A stretch of 16,099 nt of DNA from Pyrodictium delaneyi (GCA_015661645.1 DQVR01000107.1:1-16099); one strand, 5' to 3'. Shown: positions 1-5,973, numbered from the stretch's first letter. Notes: generated from the sequence alone by a model not told the origin. Numbers and translations: made by a program.

Positions 1-558
1 ATCCAGAGCAAACTTGTAGTAGTAGCTAATATAAAAGGACGGAATCTCGCTATAGATGGGTTTAACCAGTTAACTACAATTTATGCGGCGGTTATAGGTG
101 CTCCAGTATTCGTCTGTAGTGATGGGTTAACCCGTGACGCGTTACTTGCGGGCCCACGCCTAGTAGTAGAAAACATAGATACACTAACACCAGTCCTGAC
201 AACATTGTTTGGAATGATAAGGCCTAGGGAAACTGTCATAGTGTTTGATAGTCAGCCAAGCCGTAGCGGGGAGACAGCTTCACTTCTCAGGAGGAGGTTA
301 GAGAACTACAATGTAGCGGTCGAAGTGTCGAAAACAGCCGATAAAAGAATAATCGAGTATGCTAGCAGTGGATATGTTGTAGCCAGCAGCGACATAGCAA
401 TAACTACAAACACTAGTATTAACGCGGTATTCGATCTTGCAGGGTTCGCTATAAAGGAGCTACTACCAGGAGCCAAGGTAAACAATATACCCCGGCTGCT
501 AGGAGAGCTACACATGCGGTGGTGCGGAGGGGCGGCGGGAGAGGGGCCCGTAGCCTAG
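1..558 (+). CDS. DUF434/DUF5616-type conserved protein, 5' end outside window
   Basis: The reading frame is open from base 1 to TAG at 556-558 (185 codons visible), so the internal ATG at 205 is not the start. I recognise the layout of the archaeal DUF434/DUF5616 family (COG2454-like): LAIDGFN at codons 17-23, SDGLTRD near 40-46, VFDSQPSRSGE near 80-90 and VASSDIA near 119-125. The acidic residues at strand ends (ID, SD, FD, SSD) recall PIN/NYN-type metal-dependent nucleases; that is my inference, as the family has no assigned function. The DUF434 N-terminal half would lie upstream. The last five codons, including the stop, lie inside the following tRNA-Arg gene, a 15-nt same-strand overlap. 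Family assignment is fairly secure, function unknown. Confidence 0.75.
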   Translation: MQSKLVVVANIKGRNLAIDGFNQLTTIYAAVIGAPVFVCSDGLTRDALLAGPRLVVENIDTLTPVLTTLFGMIRPRETVIVFDSQPSRSGETASLLRRRLENYNVAVEVSKTADKRIIEYASSGYVVASSDIAITTNTSINAVFDLAGFAIKELLPGAKVNNIPRLLGELHMRWCGGAAGEGPVA

Positions 559-621
559 CCAGGATAGGGCGCCGGCCTTCTAAGCCGGTAGTCCGGGGTT
601 CAAATCCCCGCGGGCCCGCCA
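544..621 (+). tRNA. tRNA-Arg (anticodon UCU), no intron, CCA encoded
   Basis: A complete cloverleaf can be drawn. Acceptor GGGCCCG (544-550) pairs with CGGGCCC (611-617), discriminator G618 and CCA 619-621. D-stem GCCT (553-556) pairs with GGGC (567-570). The anticodon stem is CCGGC/GCCGG around loop CTTCTAA (577-583), giving anticodon TCT at 579-581. The T-arm is CGGGG-TTCAAAT-CCCCG (594-610). No TATA-like box sits about 26 nt upstream of 544, where the sequence is GC-rich coding DNA. The tRNA may therefore be released from the upstream mRNA or use a promoter further up, for example the AT-rich patch near 481-490. Confidence 0.97.
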
Positions 622-626
622 TATAC

Positions 627-645
627 CTGGGGCCCTCAGCTCCAG
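627..645 (+). other. Hairpin in the tRNA-Arg trailer
   Basis: CTGGGGC (627-633) can pair with GCTCCAG (639-645) over seven base pairs with one G-U and a 5-nt loop, starting 6 nt after the encoded CCA. No U-run follows, so it is not a classical intrinsic terminator. It could be a trailer structure used in 3' processing or simple chance. The rest of 646-766 shows no gene or clear signal. Confidence 0.3.
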
Positions 646-766
646 AACCCGCCGCCCTCATTAATTCATCCTCTATCCCGTGGCAATTAGCGCTTCTGCG
701 ACAATTCTGTGCTATACATTAACGCTGTTCATGGGGAATCTTGGAGATTTGTGTGTTGCTCTAAGC

Positions 767-1087
767 CTAAGTGTCTGTGCTACTACAAGCAGTACGGTAG
801 AGTTTAGTTATGGTTTCAGCTAGTTGCTTCCAGGTGAAGCCGAGTGCCTTAGCGCTCTTATGGGTGCGGCTAACCATGTTAGTTATACAGTCGGTATTGC
901 TGCAGCCTTGTAGCTCTCTTTCGAGCATCTCGAGAGCTTCTGGCGGATAGACGAAGAAATCGCCACTGATACTGATATATACTATTTTACATTCTTCATC
1001 TACGGTCATAGTAATTTCTAGTGTCTTCCCTCCGGGTATTCTGATAACCTTGTATACGGAGTGCAATGAACTCACCAGATGTGGCAT
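767..1087 (-). CDS. Lipoate-protein ligase C-terminal domain protein (LplB-like)
   Basis: 106 aa from ATG at 1087. The chain begins with a segment matching the small C-terminal domain of LplA-type lipoate ligases: VIRIPGGKTLEI at residues 14-25, a strand-rich core, and SISGDFFVYPPEALEMLE at 39-56. In Thermoplasma and other archaea the ligase is split into a catalytic LplA and a separate accessory LplB of about this size. LplB is needed to form lipoyl-AMP, so lipoate can be attached to the E2/GcvH proteins. I infer the same role here. No LplA catalytic domain is in the window, so the partner must be encoded elsewhere. The gene lies 81 bp downstream of tRNA-Met on the same strand. I see no clear Shine-Dalgarno sequence before the ATG. 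Confidence 0.72.
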   Translation of the reverse strand: MPHLVSSLHSVYKVIRIPGGKTLEITMTVDEECKIVYISISGDFFVYPPEALEMLERELQGCSNTDCITNMVSRTHKSAKALGFTWKQLAETITKLYRTACSSTDT

Positions 1088-1168
1088 CTGAAGTATTTGT
1101 GGGGCGATTCGCTCTCTTAGAGTGCAAAGAAGAAGACAGATGATAGATTGTGGGGTCCTGGGGGTATG

Positions 1169-1295
<127 letters not shown>

Positions 1296-1330
1296 CCGTT
1301 TGCCTGCTCCACGTTAGGTACTCATGCTAG

Positions 1331-1756
1331 CTATTGGGGGTTATGACTCTTTCTCTGCAACGGTAACATGCCTAAGGATGATAGGATGCTGGCTATTCTC
1401 TTTACAAGCGAAGGATTTACGCCTGGATGTCTATGTAGATAGTACGCTACAAGGTCTCTTGGTGGCGGATATAGTCTTGCATAGGCTGCTAGTAATGCTG
1501 CTACCACTATGTATTTTCCACAGTACGGTTTATTCCCGCAGAGTCTAGCAACTAGTAGCTGTAGTTGTTTTATTACGTGACGGGGAGGTTTGGGAGCACG
1601 TCCTTTCGCTAGGTCTTGTGCAAGTTCTTTACTGAAGGGTCCTCTGCTGGTAAGCGTAAAGCTGTAGCCGTGTTGCCAGCCAAGAAGCCCAGCTAGATAG
1701 TATAACGAGTGTACTGTGGTCAGTGGCGCTACAATTCTTAGCTCCTGGACGGCCAC
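1331..1756 (-). CDS. Small uncharacterised protein with a YwgA/DUF4065-like motif
   Basis: 141 aa from a GTG start at 1756. I do not recognise a named gene. The N-terminal part (VHSLYYLAGLLGW at 15-27, then SFTLTSRGPFSKELAQDL at 32-49) resembles the 'GPxSxELAxDL' signature of YwgA/DUF4065-like helical proteins, some of which are antitoxins or associated with mobile elements. This is a motif-level similarity only. The rest is predicted helical and basic, with an aromatic HxxHPGVNPSLVKRI segment near 110-122. No signal peptide or membrane segment is evident. An AT patch about 25 nt upstream of the GTG (plus strand 1779-1784) could be a TATA box giving a leaderless message. The gene is followed by tRNA-Met on the same strand. 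Confidence 0.55.
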   Translation of the reverse strand: MAVQELRIVAPLTTVHSLYYLAGLLGWQHGYSFTLTSRGPFSKELAQDLAKGRAPKPPRHVIKQLQLLVARLCGNKPYCGKYIVVAALLAAYARLYPPPRDLVAYYLHRHPGVNPSLVKRIASILSSLGMLPLQRKSHNPQ

Positions 1757-1906
1757 TAGCAGACCCCGGTAGGGACTAGTTTTGCTAGGGTGTCACTGGC
1801 TTAACCACTAAACCAGCTCAGTCTACTGCTATAGTAAACACCTTCATCCCATCGGTGATAATACTACCGTGATACCAGCAAGACTCAAAAACCCTACTCT
1901 GAGGCA

Positions 1907-1915
1907 TTACAATAA
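1907..1915 (+). promoter_or_regulatory. Possible TATA (box A) for tRNA-Gln
   Basis: TTACAATAA is centred about 27 nt before the mature tRNA 5' end, the usual archaeal TATA-to-start distance. If it is used, the primary transcript would begin almost at the tRNA. A second AT-rich patch (CAAAAA near 1885-1890) would give a leader of about 25 nt instead. The rest of 1757-1906 holds no gene I can support. Confidence 0.4.
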
Positions 1916-1938
1916 CGCGGCTGCCCGAGAGGGTGGGT

Positions 1939-2036
1939 AGCCGGGTCGTCTAGCGGTCAAGGATGCGGGGCTCTGGCCCGAGACGCCCTCGGGGAGAACC
2001 CCCGTGACCGGGGTTCGAATCCCCGCCCGGCTACCA
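1939..2036 (+). tRNA. tRNA-Gln (anticodon CUG) with 22-nt intron at 37/38
   Basis: Acceptor AGCCGGG (1939-1945) pairs with CCCGGCT (2026-2032), followed by discriminator A2033 and CCA 2034-2036. D-stem GTCT (1948-1951) pairs with GGAT (1961-1964). Anticodon stem CGGGG (1966-1970) pairs with CCCCG (2000-2004). The T-arm is CGGGG-TTCGAAT-CCCCG (2009-2025). Anticodon CTG is at 1973-1975. The A1-U72 pair and the D-arm pattern are typical of archaeal tRNA-Gln, which is normally charged through Glu-tRNA-Gln and GatDE. Spliced length is 76 nt including CCA. Read naively across the intron, the loop could suggest Glu(CUC), but the bulge-helix-bulge fixes CUG. Confidence 0.95.
1977..1998 (+). other. 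Archaeal tRNA-Gln intron with bulge-helix-bulge (22 nt)
   Basis: Central helix: C32-T33-C34-T35 (1971-1974) pairs with GGAG (1993-1996), including one G-U. The 5' bulge is G36-G37|C and the 3' bulge is AA|C38. Intron helix CCGAG (1978-1982) pairs perfectly with CTCGG (1988-1992) around a 5-nt loop. It is close to the smallest intron that can still form the full motif. Confidence 0.92.
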
Positions 2037-2288
2037 TGAACCCACCCTCCTTTGAACTGATTACTAGTGAACAGCACCACCTATGCTACAAGGGTCTACG
2101 AGTAGCCTCTACTCTTGTATCCGAGCGCTAAAACTTAATTGTAGTCTGGGCTTCTAGCATGCATGTCACGTGTAACTTTAACCCGCGCAAACGCTGTGTT
2201 ATGCCTTTAGCCATGACTCCAGACGTCATAAGAGTAAATAACCCAGACCCGTAGGGTGGAAGACTCACCTACCTGGGCTGCTGGGGGA

Positions 2289-2408
2289 GGGGCCGTCGTC
2301 TAGCTTGGCAGGATGCGGGGCTTGGGACCGCTCCGAGAAAAGCGTGGGTTCACGCACGGGCGGCAAGAGCCCCCGTGGTCCCGGGTTCAAATCCCGGCGG
2401 CCCCACCA
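2289..2408 (+). tRNA. tRNA-Pro (anticodon UGG) with 43-nt intron at 37/38
   Basis: Acceptor GGGGCCG (2289-2295) pairs with CGGCCCC (2398-2404), then discriminator A2405 and CCA 2406-2408. D-stem GTCT (2298-2301) pairs with GGAT (2311-2314). Anticodon stem CGGGG (2316-2320) pairs with CCCCG (2371-2375). The T-arm is CCGGG-TTCAAAT-CCCGG (2381-2397). Anticodon TGG is at 2323-2325. Spliced length is 77 nt including CCA. The 250 bp before it hold no gene. They contain a small perfect dyad GAGTAG/CTACTC (2100-2114) and an AT-rich patch near 2235-2240 that might be a distal TATA box. Confidence 0.95.
2327..2369 (+). other. Archaeal tRNA-Pro intron with bulge-helix-bulge
   Basis: Central helix: C32-T33-T34-G35 (2321-2324) pairs with CAAG (2364-2367). 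The 5' bulge is G36-G37|A and the 3' bulge is AG|C38. Intron CCGC (2328-2331) pairs with GCGG (2360-2363), and an internal hairpin GCGTG/CACGC closes a GGTT loop at 2342-2355. Confidence 0.92.
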
Positions 2409-2419
2409 CGGTGTCCAGT

Positions 2420-2437
2420 GGTTGGGTTCTCTCGACC
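2420..2437 (+). other. Hairpin in the tRNA-Pro trailer
   Basis: GGTTGGG (2420-2426) can pair with CTCGACC (2431-2437) around a TTCT loop, with two G-U pairs, 11 nt after the CCA. This resembles the trailer hairpin after tRNA-Arg. Weak, and possibly chance. Confidence 0.22.
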
Positions 2438-2509
2438 CCAGTCTCTTCCGCTTATTCGCGCTGCCGTGTGATATATCTTCCATGTTCCGCTATTTGCCCT
2501 GCTTTTATC

Positions 2510-3076
2510 TTATGCTAACGCTGTTGAGAGTACCTCTATTGTTCGTGTAATGTTTAAACAGTACATTATCCTCTTTATGATGTATTGTAGTCTTTTCTTA
2601 TTTACGCCATATTGCTTGGATAGTATCGAGGCTAGCGGATAGTCGCCTTTCATTAGCGTTATTGCTGCCTCTAGGGCTGCTTTCCTCTCTGCTGGTGTCT
2701 TCAACGATTTTAGTAATTTTCGTAGACAAGCACTTCCATAGACCTCCATTACTTCGGGTGTATTGGCTTTAGCATAGTCTAGTATATCGTCTATCTCTGT
2801 CGTATTGAGCAGCCTTGATAAGCGCCGTGACATAGTTATGGAGAGGGCTGCTAAGCGCATCTGGGCCCTCTCTGTTTTTGTAAGCTTAGCTGTTGGCTGT
2901 GCCGGTGCGGCTATAACGGCTGGTGTTGGTGCAGCGTCAAACACAGTATCGTCGATAACGGCGCCGCAGCTGCGGCATACTAGTATGCCTCCATGGGCAT
3001 CCAGGACCAGGTTCTCTGAGCCGCAGTAGGGGCATGTATTTGTAGTATTGACTGCATAGTAACTGTAGCTGCTCAT
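2510..3076 (-). CDS. Short TFIIB-like zinc-ribbon protein
   Basis: 188 aa from ATG at 3076. Residues 15-38 form a TFIIB/TFB-type zinc ribbon (C15-x2-C18, C34-x2-C37, CPYCGS...CRSCGAVI). An Ala/Pro-rich linker follows (about 45-65), then a basic helical region with a helix-turn-helix-like segment YPLASILSKQYGVNKKRL near 149-166. True archaeal TFB is about 300 aa with two cyclin folds and the conserved B-reader/linker motifs; those motifs and the second cyclin repeat are not visible. It is therefore a truncated or strongly diverged paralogue. A role in transcription, by contact with the polymerase dock through the ribbon, is inference. The frame stays open to an ATG at 3226, but the extra 50 residues look non-conserved. 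The TATA-like box at 3117-3127 and GGGGTG before 3076 favour the shorter start. Confidence 0.7.
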   Translation of the reverse strand: MSSYSYYAVNTTNTCPYCGSENLVLDAHGGILVCRSCGAVIDDTVFDAAPTPAVIAAPAQPTAKLTKTERAQMRLAALSITMSRRLSRLLNTTEIDDILDYAKANTPEVMEVYGSACLRKLLKSLKTPAERKAALEAAITLMKGDYPLASILSKQYGVNKKRLQYIIKRIMYCLNITRTIEVLSTALA

Positions 3077-3116
3077 AAGATATAGCACCCCGTGGGTGGT
3101 AGACCGCCGTGTGTCT

Positions 3117-3127
3117 CCATAAAATGG
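3117..3127 (-). promoter_or_regulatory. Probable TATA box of the TFIIB-like gene
   Basis: On the minus strand this reads CCATTTTATGG, 41 nt upstream of the ATG at 3076. Transcription would start near 3096 and leave a leader of about 20 nt containing CGGGGTG, a partial Shine-Dalgarno sequence (3092-3086). This decides the start in favour of 3076. Confidence 0.5.
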
Positions 3128-3224
3128 TTGCAGCAAGCAAATACACGTATGGCCCCGAGTAAACCGAAAGTAACGATTAACATTTGGTGGAGGCTGGTAC
3201 TGTCCTAGCATTTTAGCGAATACC

Positions 3225-3230
3225 ATTTAA
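3225..3230 (+). promoter_or_regulatory. Possible TATA box of the non-catalytic proteasome beta gene
   Basis: ATTTAA lies 41-46 nt before the ATG at 3271. A start about 26 nt downstream would leave a leader of roughly 17 nt containing GGGGTG (3254-3259) as a partial Shine-Dalgarno sequence. Confidence 0.4.
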
Positions 3231-3270
3231 CCCATGTATACACGGTAGTTCATGGGGTGTTGGGGGCAAT

Positions 3271-3888
3271 ATGAGCTACCACGAGTACGGTATCGGTGCA
3301 ACGGCTATCGGTATACGTGGTGAAGGCTTCGTTATACTAGCAGCCGAAAAACGCGTAAGCTACGGTGGGTTCGTGGTAAGTAAGTCCGGTAAAAAGGTGT
3401 ACAAGATAACCGACTACCTAGGAATAGCTATGGCGGGTCTATTTGCAGACATGCAGGCGATAAGCAAAATTCTCAAGGCAGAGATGGAGTACCATAGTCT
3501 GATGATGGGTAGACGTATGAGTGTAAGGGCTGCTGCAAAGCTTCTTGCAAACATACTTTATGCCAACAAGTACTTCCCTCTTCTCTCGGAGACCCTTATA
3601 GGGGGCATAGAACCAGATGGTGTAGCTAGACTATACGTAATGGACCCAGTAGGCTCCCTTATAGAGGATGACTATGCAGCAATAGGGTCTGGTGCGCCGA
3701 TAGCAATAGGTGTACTTGAAAGCGGGTACAGTAAGGACATGGGCGTAGAGTCTGCAAGAAAACTTGCAATTGCGGCCATAAGAGCAGCTATAGAACGTGA
3801 TGCGATCTCCGGTGATGGTATAGACTTGCTGGTGATAAGAAGGGTAGATGGTAGTGTAGAAGCTAGGGAGGAGTCAATAAGACTGTAG
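3271..3888 (+). CDS. psmB: Proteasome beta subunit, non-catalytic type (Thr1 replaced by Ala)
   Basis: 205 aa with the full beta-type Ntn-hydrolase fold but no usable nucleophile. The family motif G-TTTVGI reads G9-A10-T11-A12-I13-G14-I15, so the catalytic Thr1 position is Ala10. Asp17 is replaced by Glu26, while Lys33 is kept as Lys42. Other beta features remain: AAEKRVSYGG (24-33), AIGSGAP and RDAISGDGID. Crenarchaea commonly carry such an inactive beta paralogue beside an active one; in Sulfolobus both are built into the 20S core with alpha. I infer that this subunit shapes or assembles the inner ring and is not autoprocessed, leaving a nine-residue N-terminal extension before the fold. 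The catalytic partner lies about 2.1 kb downstream. The alpha gene is not in the window. Confidence 0.93.
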   Translation: MSYHEYGIGATAIGIRGEGFVILAAEKRVSYGGFVVSKSGKKVYKITDYLGIAMAGLFADMQAISKILKAEMEYHSLMMGRRMSVRAAAKLLANILYANKYFPLLSETLIGGIEPDGVARLYVMDPVGSLIEDDYAAIGSGAPIAIGVLESGYSKDMGVESARKLAIAAIRAAIERDAISGDGIDLLVIRRVDGSVEAREESIRL

Positions 3889-3968
3889 CCTTAGCCGCCA
3901 TCATGGGCTCTTGTGTACAGCGCCTGCTCTGGGTAGTAGAAAGGGTAGGAGGAGGCTGCTAGACTATG

Positions 3969-3975
3969 TATATAT
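3969..3975 (+). promoter_or_regulatory. TATA-like element upstream of endonuclease V
   Basis: TATATAT is the strongest AT run in the 160-bp gap after the proteasome gene. A start near 3998 would precede all candidate start codons of the endonuclease V gene. Nothing else in 3889-4048 looks like a gene. Confidence 0.45.
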
Positions 3976-4048
3976 CCTAGCACGTACGTTAGCTCTGCCG
4001 TTATGTGGATGGTGTGAATGAAGAGATATGTTATGTTCATGACGTGGA

Positions 4049-4849
4049 ATGTCTCGATGTAGAAGTATGATTGAGATCAGTATACGAGGTCTCGCTATGA
4101 GAGTGTATGAAAGTGTAGAAAAACTGATAGATGTTCAGAAAAAGATTGCCGAGAGAGCGCTAGATACAATTAGGCCATTAAAGGTTGTTCCAAAACGCGT
4201 TGCAGGCCTAGATGCGGCTTACTCGCGTACATACGGTGGTGTAGCTGTTGCAGTGTTAGTCGATTTTGGGAGTAAGCGGTTAATTAACTACTCTGTTGCT
4301 GTAGGTGAGCCAAGGCTCGAATACATACCGGGGCTCCTGGCATTCCGTGAAGCGCCATTACTATATACGGCGCTGCAGAGTCTTGAACATGACTTCGACC
4401 TAGTAGTAGTTGATGGTCATGGGATATCGCATCCAAGAAAAGCTGGTATAGCTACGCACATAGGACTAGCTCTTGGCAAACCGAGCATTGGAGTGGCTAA
4501 GAAGAGACTTTATGGGAATGAAGTACGTGTTAAAGAGACTAGCCAGTGTATAGAATATCCGTGTACAATAGGGTATCTTGTGGACGAGAACGGCTACAGG
4601 CTTGCCTATCTCGTTATACCAAACAAAAAGTCTAGGGCGCCTGTATACATTAGTCCTGGAGCAGGTATAGACCTTAACTCTGCGCTGCGCGTGGCCACGG
4701 AGATGATGCCCGGTACAAAACTACCCCTGCCGACGCACTATGCCGATAGAATATCTAAGCATATAGCACGACAGCTTGACCGTGGTGTACTGAAGCCGAG
4801 CCAGCTAAAGAAAGGGATAAAGCGTCTTGATGACTTCATACTACGTTGA
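4049..4849 (+). CDS. nfi: Endonuclease V (deoxyinosine 3'-endonuclease)
   Basis: 266 aa from the first ATG. Endonuclease V cuts DNA one phosphodiester 3' of deoxyinosine, starting repair of deaminated adenine, a frequent lesion at high temperature. The metal-binding and catalytic residues are all visible: D55 in VAGLDAAY, E102 in AFREAP, D123 in VVVDGHG, H129 in SHPRKAG and K152 in GVAKKRL. Family blocks YIPGLLAFRE, YISPGAGIDL and LPTHYADRISK are also present. Start choice is uncertain. Archaeal homologues are usually shorter, and ATG 4097 (residue 17) has GAGGT seven nt upstream, giving 250 aa; ATG 4067 is another option. The gene is convergent with egsA, the stops being 20 bp apart. It appears to be a single-gene unit. 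Confidence 0.95.
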   Translation: MSRCRSMIEISIRGLAMRVYESVEKLIDVQKKIAERALDTIRPLKVVPKRVAGLDAAYSRTYGGVAVAVLVDFGSKRLINYSVAVGEPRLEYIPGLLAFREAPLLYTALQSLEHDFDLVVVDGHGISHPRKAGIATHIGLALGKPSIGVAKKRLYGNEVRVKETSQCIEYPCTIGYLVDENGYRLAYLVIPNKKSRAPVYISPGAGIDLNSALRVATEMMPGTKLPLPTHYADRISKHIARQLDRGVLKPSQLKKGIKRLDDFILR

Positions 4850-4869
4850 GCTTAGGGTGTTAGTAGAGG

Positions 4870-5919
4870 CTATTCAATAACTCCTGTTATCCTTGCAAGC
4901 TTCTCTGCTGCTTCCCAGGTTAGCCCAGTTTCACCGAGTATGGTATACCTGCTGGGTCTAAGCTTATGGGCAATAGTGAGTGCTTTAATAACCAGCTCAT
5001 CCTCTATGCCTAAATCACGTGCTCTTACCGGAAGGCCAAGCTTCAATAGAGTGTTTCTAACACGTTTCCAGTTTCCGCCATGAAGGTACATCATCATTAT
5101 CGTGCCGAGGGCCACTTGCTCGCCGTGAAGAGCCTTGCCAGGCGCTAACAGATCTAGTGCGTGGCTGAACAAGTGCTCCGAGCCGCTAGCAGGCCTGGTA
5201 GAGCCGGCAATACACATTGCTACACTGCTACTTACTAGCCCTTCTACTAGTACTCTAATAGCCTCTTTCGCTCCCCGTCCTATCTCTGCTGCATATTCCA
5301 TTACATGCTTAGCAGAAAGAAGGGCGAGCTTAGCAGCGTATTCGCCATAGTATTCTCCTTTGAGCCGGTGTGCAAGCCTCCAGTCTCTAATAGCTGTCAG
5401 TTTAGCGACAAGGTCACCTGCACCCGCCCTTATAAGGCGTATCGGTGCGGAAGATATAATGTCTATATCGGCTACTATTGCTATGGGAGTAGTTGTCCGT
5501 ATAGAGAACGGTTTGTTGAGTCCCCTGAGTGATGTAAATGGTGATGCTATACCATCGTGGGAAGGACTCGTTGGAATACTTACTACGGGTAGATTGAGTT
5601 TATAGGCGACATACTTTGCGAGGTCTATTGACTTGCCTCCGCCAAAGCCCACTACAAGGCGGGGAGAATATTCGTGCACTTCTTCGCTCAGCCGCTCAGC
5701 ATGCATAGTGCTAGCTTGTAGAGCATTAAGTTTCTCGAACTCGACTACATCCTCGAGTACAGATCGAAGCTTATCGCCAAACTTGCTCCATACATTCGGC
5801 CCGGAGATAACTACTATGTTCTCTCCTTTGACGCCGAGTTCTTCGAGTAGACTCGGTATAGCTCTGAGAGCATTATCACCAATAACTATCTTCAGTGGAA
5901 GCTCTATAGGGTGCAGCAA
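4870..5919 (-). CDS. egsA: sn-Glycerol-1-phosphate dehydrogenase
   Basis: 349 aa, the usual family length, from a TTG start at 5919. The enzyme reduces dihydroxyacetone phosphate to sn-glycerol-1-phosphate with NAD(P)H, setting the stereochemistry of archaeal ether lipids. Visible features: nucleotide-binding GFGGGKSID (91-99), IPTSPSHDGIASPF (115-128), and probable zinc ligands D169 (AGAGDL), H249 (SGSEHL) and H265 (ALHGEQ), as in the iron-alcohol-dehydrogenase-like G1PDH/glycerol dehydrogenase superfamily. It is divergent from the catalytic proteasome beta gene and shares its promoter region. No in-frame ATG near the N-terminus competes with the TTG. Glycerol dehydrogenase is the main alternative, but the TSPSHDGIASP block and the length favour G1PDH. 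Confidence 0.95.
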   Translation of the reverse strand: MLHPIELPLKIVIGDNALRAIPSLLEELGVKGENIVVISGPNVWSKFGDKLRSVLEDVVEFEKLNALQASTMHAERLSEEVHEYSPRLVVGFGGGKSIDLAKYVAYKLNLPVVSIPTSPSHDGIASPFTSLRGLNKPFSIRTTTPIAIVADIDIISSAPIRLIRAGAGDLVAKLTAIRDWRLAHRLKGEYYGEYAAKLALLSAKHVMEYAAEIGRGAKEAIRVLVEGLVSSSVAMCIAGSTRPASGSEHLFSHALDLLAPGKALHGEQVALGTIMMMYLHGGNWKRVRNTLLKLGLPVRARDLGIEDELVIKALTIAHKLRPSRYTILGETGLTWEAAEKLARITGVIE

Positions 5920-5935
5920 GGGCCTCTATCCTCGC

Positions 5936-5951
5936 GTGCCGCTAACGGCAC
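5936..5951 (-). promoter_or_regulatory. Perfect dyad over the predicted egsA start site
   Basis: GTGCCG-CTAA-CGGCAC, a perfect 6-bp inverted repeat, lies between the shared TATA box and the TTG of egsA. A start about 26 nt from the TATA centre would fall near 5943, inside the dyad. It could be an operator or a 5'-leader hairpin; the sequence cannot say which. Confidence 0.45.
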
Positions 5952-5965
5952 TGCTCTCCGTGGAA

Positions 5966-5973
5966 TAATATTA
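5966..5973. promoter_or_regulatory. Shared palindromic TATA box between egsA and catalytic psmB
   Basis: TAATATTA is a perfect 8-bp palindrome and the only AT-rich element in the 95-bp divergent gap. Its centre is about 45 nt from the TTG of the proteasome gene (6015) and about 50 nt from the TTG of egsA (5919), so both genes would have leaders of roughly 20-25 nt. Flanking AATAA and AAAC extend it on both sides. Confidence 0.6.

Larger units (their letters stand above)
1929..2049 (+). repeat. 10-bp inverted repeat flanking tRNA-Gln
   Basis: GAGGGTGGGT (1929-1938), directly upstream of the tRNA 5' end, is perfectly complementary to ACCCACCCTC (2040-2049), which begins 3 nt after the CCA. In a precursor RNA it would extend the acceptor stem by ten base pairs and leave ACCATGA unpaired on the 3' strand. 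Confidence 0.7.

Noticed and set aside
2087..2119. Dyad GAGTAG/CTACTC and TACAAG/CTTGTA between tRNA-Gln and tRNA-Pro
   Set aside because: Short, no U-run and no adjoining gene it would clearly control; kept only as a remark in the tRNA-Pro entry.
3077..3226. N-terminal extension of 50 residues on the TFIIB-like protein
   Set aside because: It would span the probable TATA box and Shine-Dalgarno sequence of the gene, and its composition looks non-coding; zinc-ribbon proteins of this type begin shortly before the first CxxC.
3889..4048. Additional small gene before endonuclease V
   Set aside because: The ATG at 4019 runs into a stop after a few codons, and the other frames are short.
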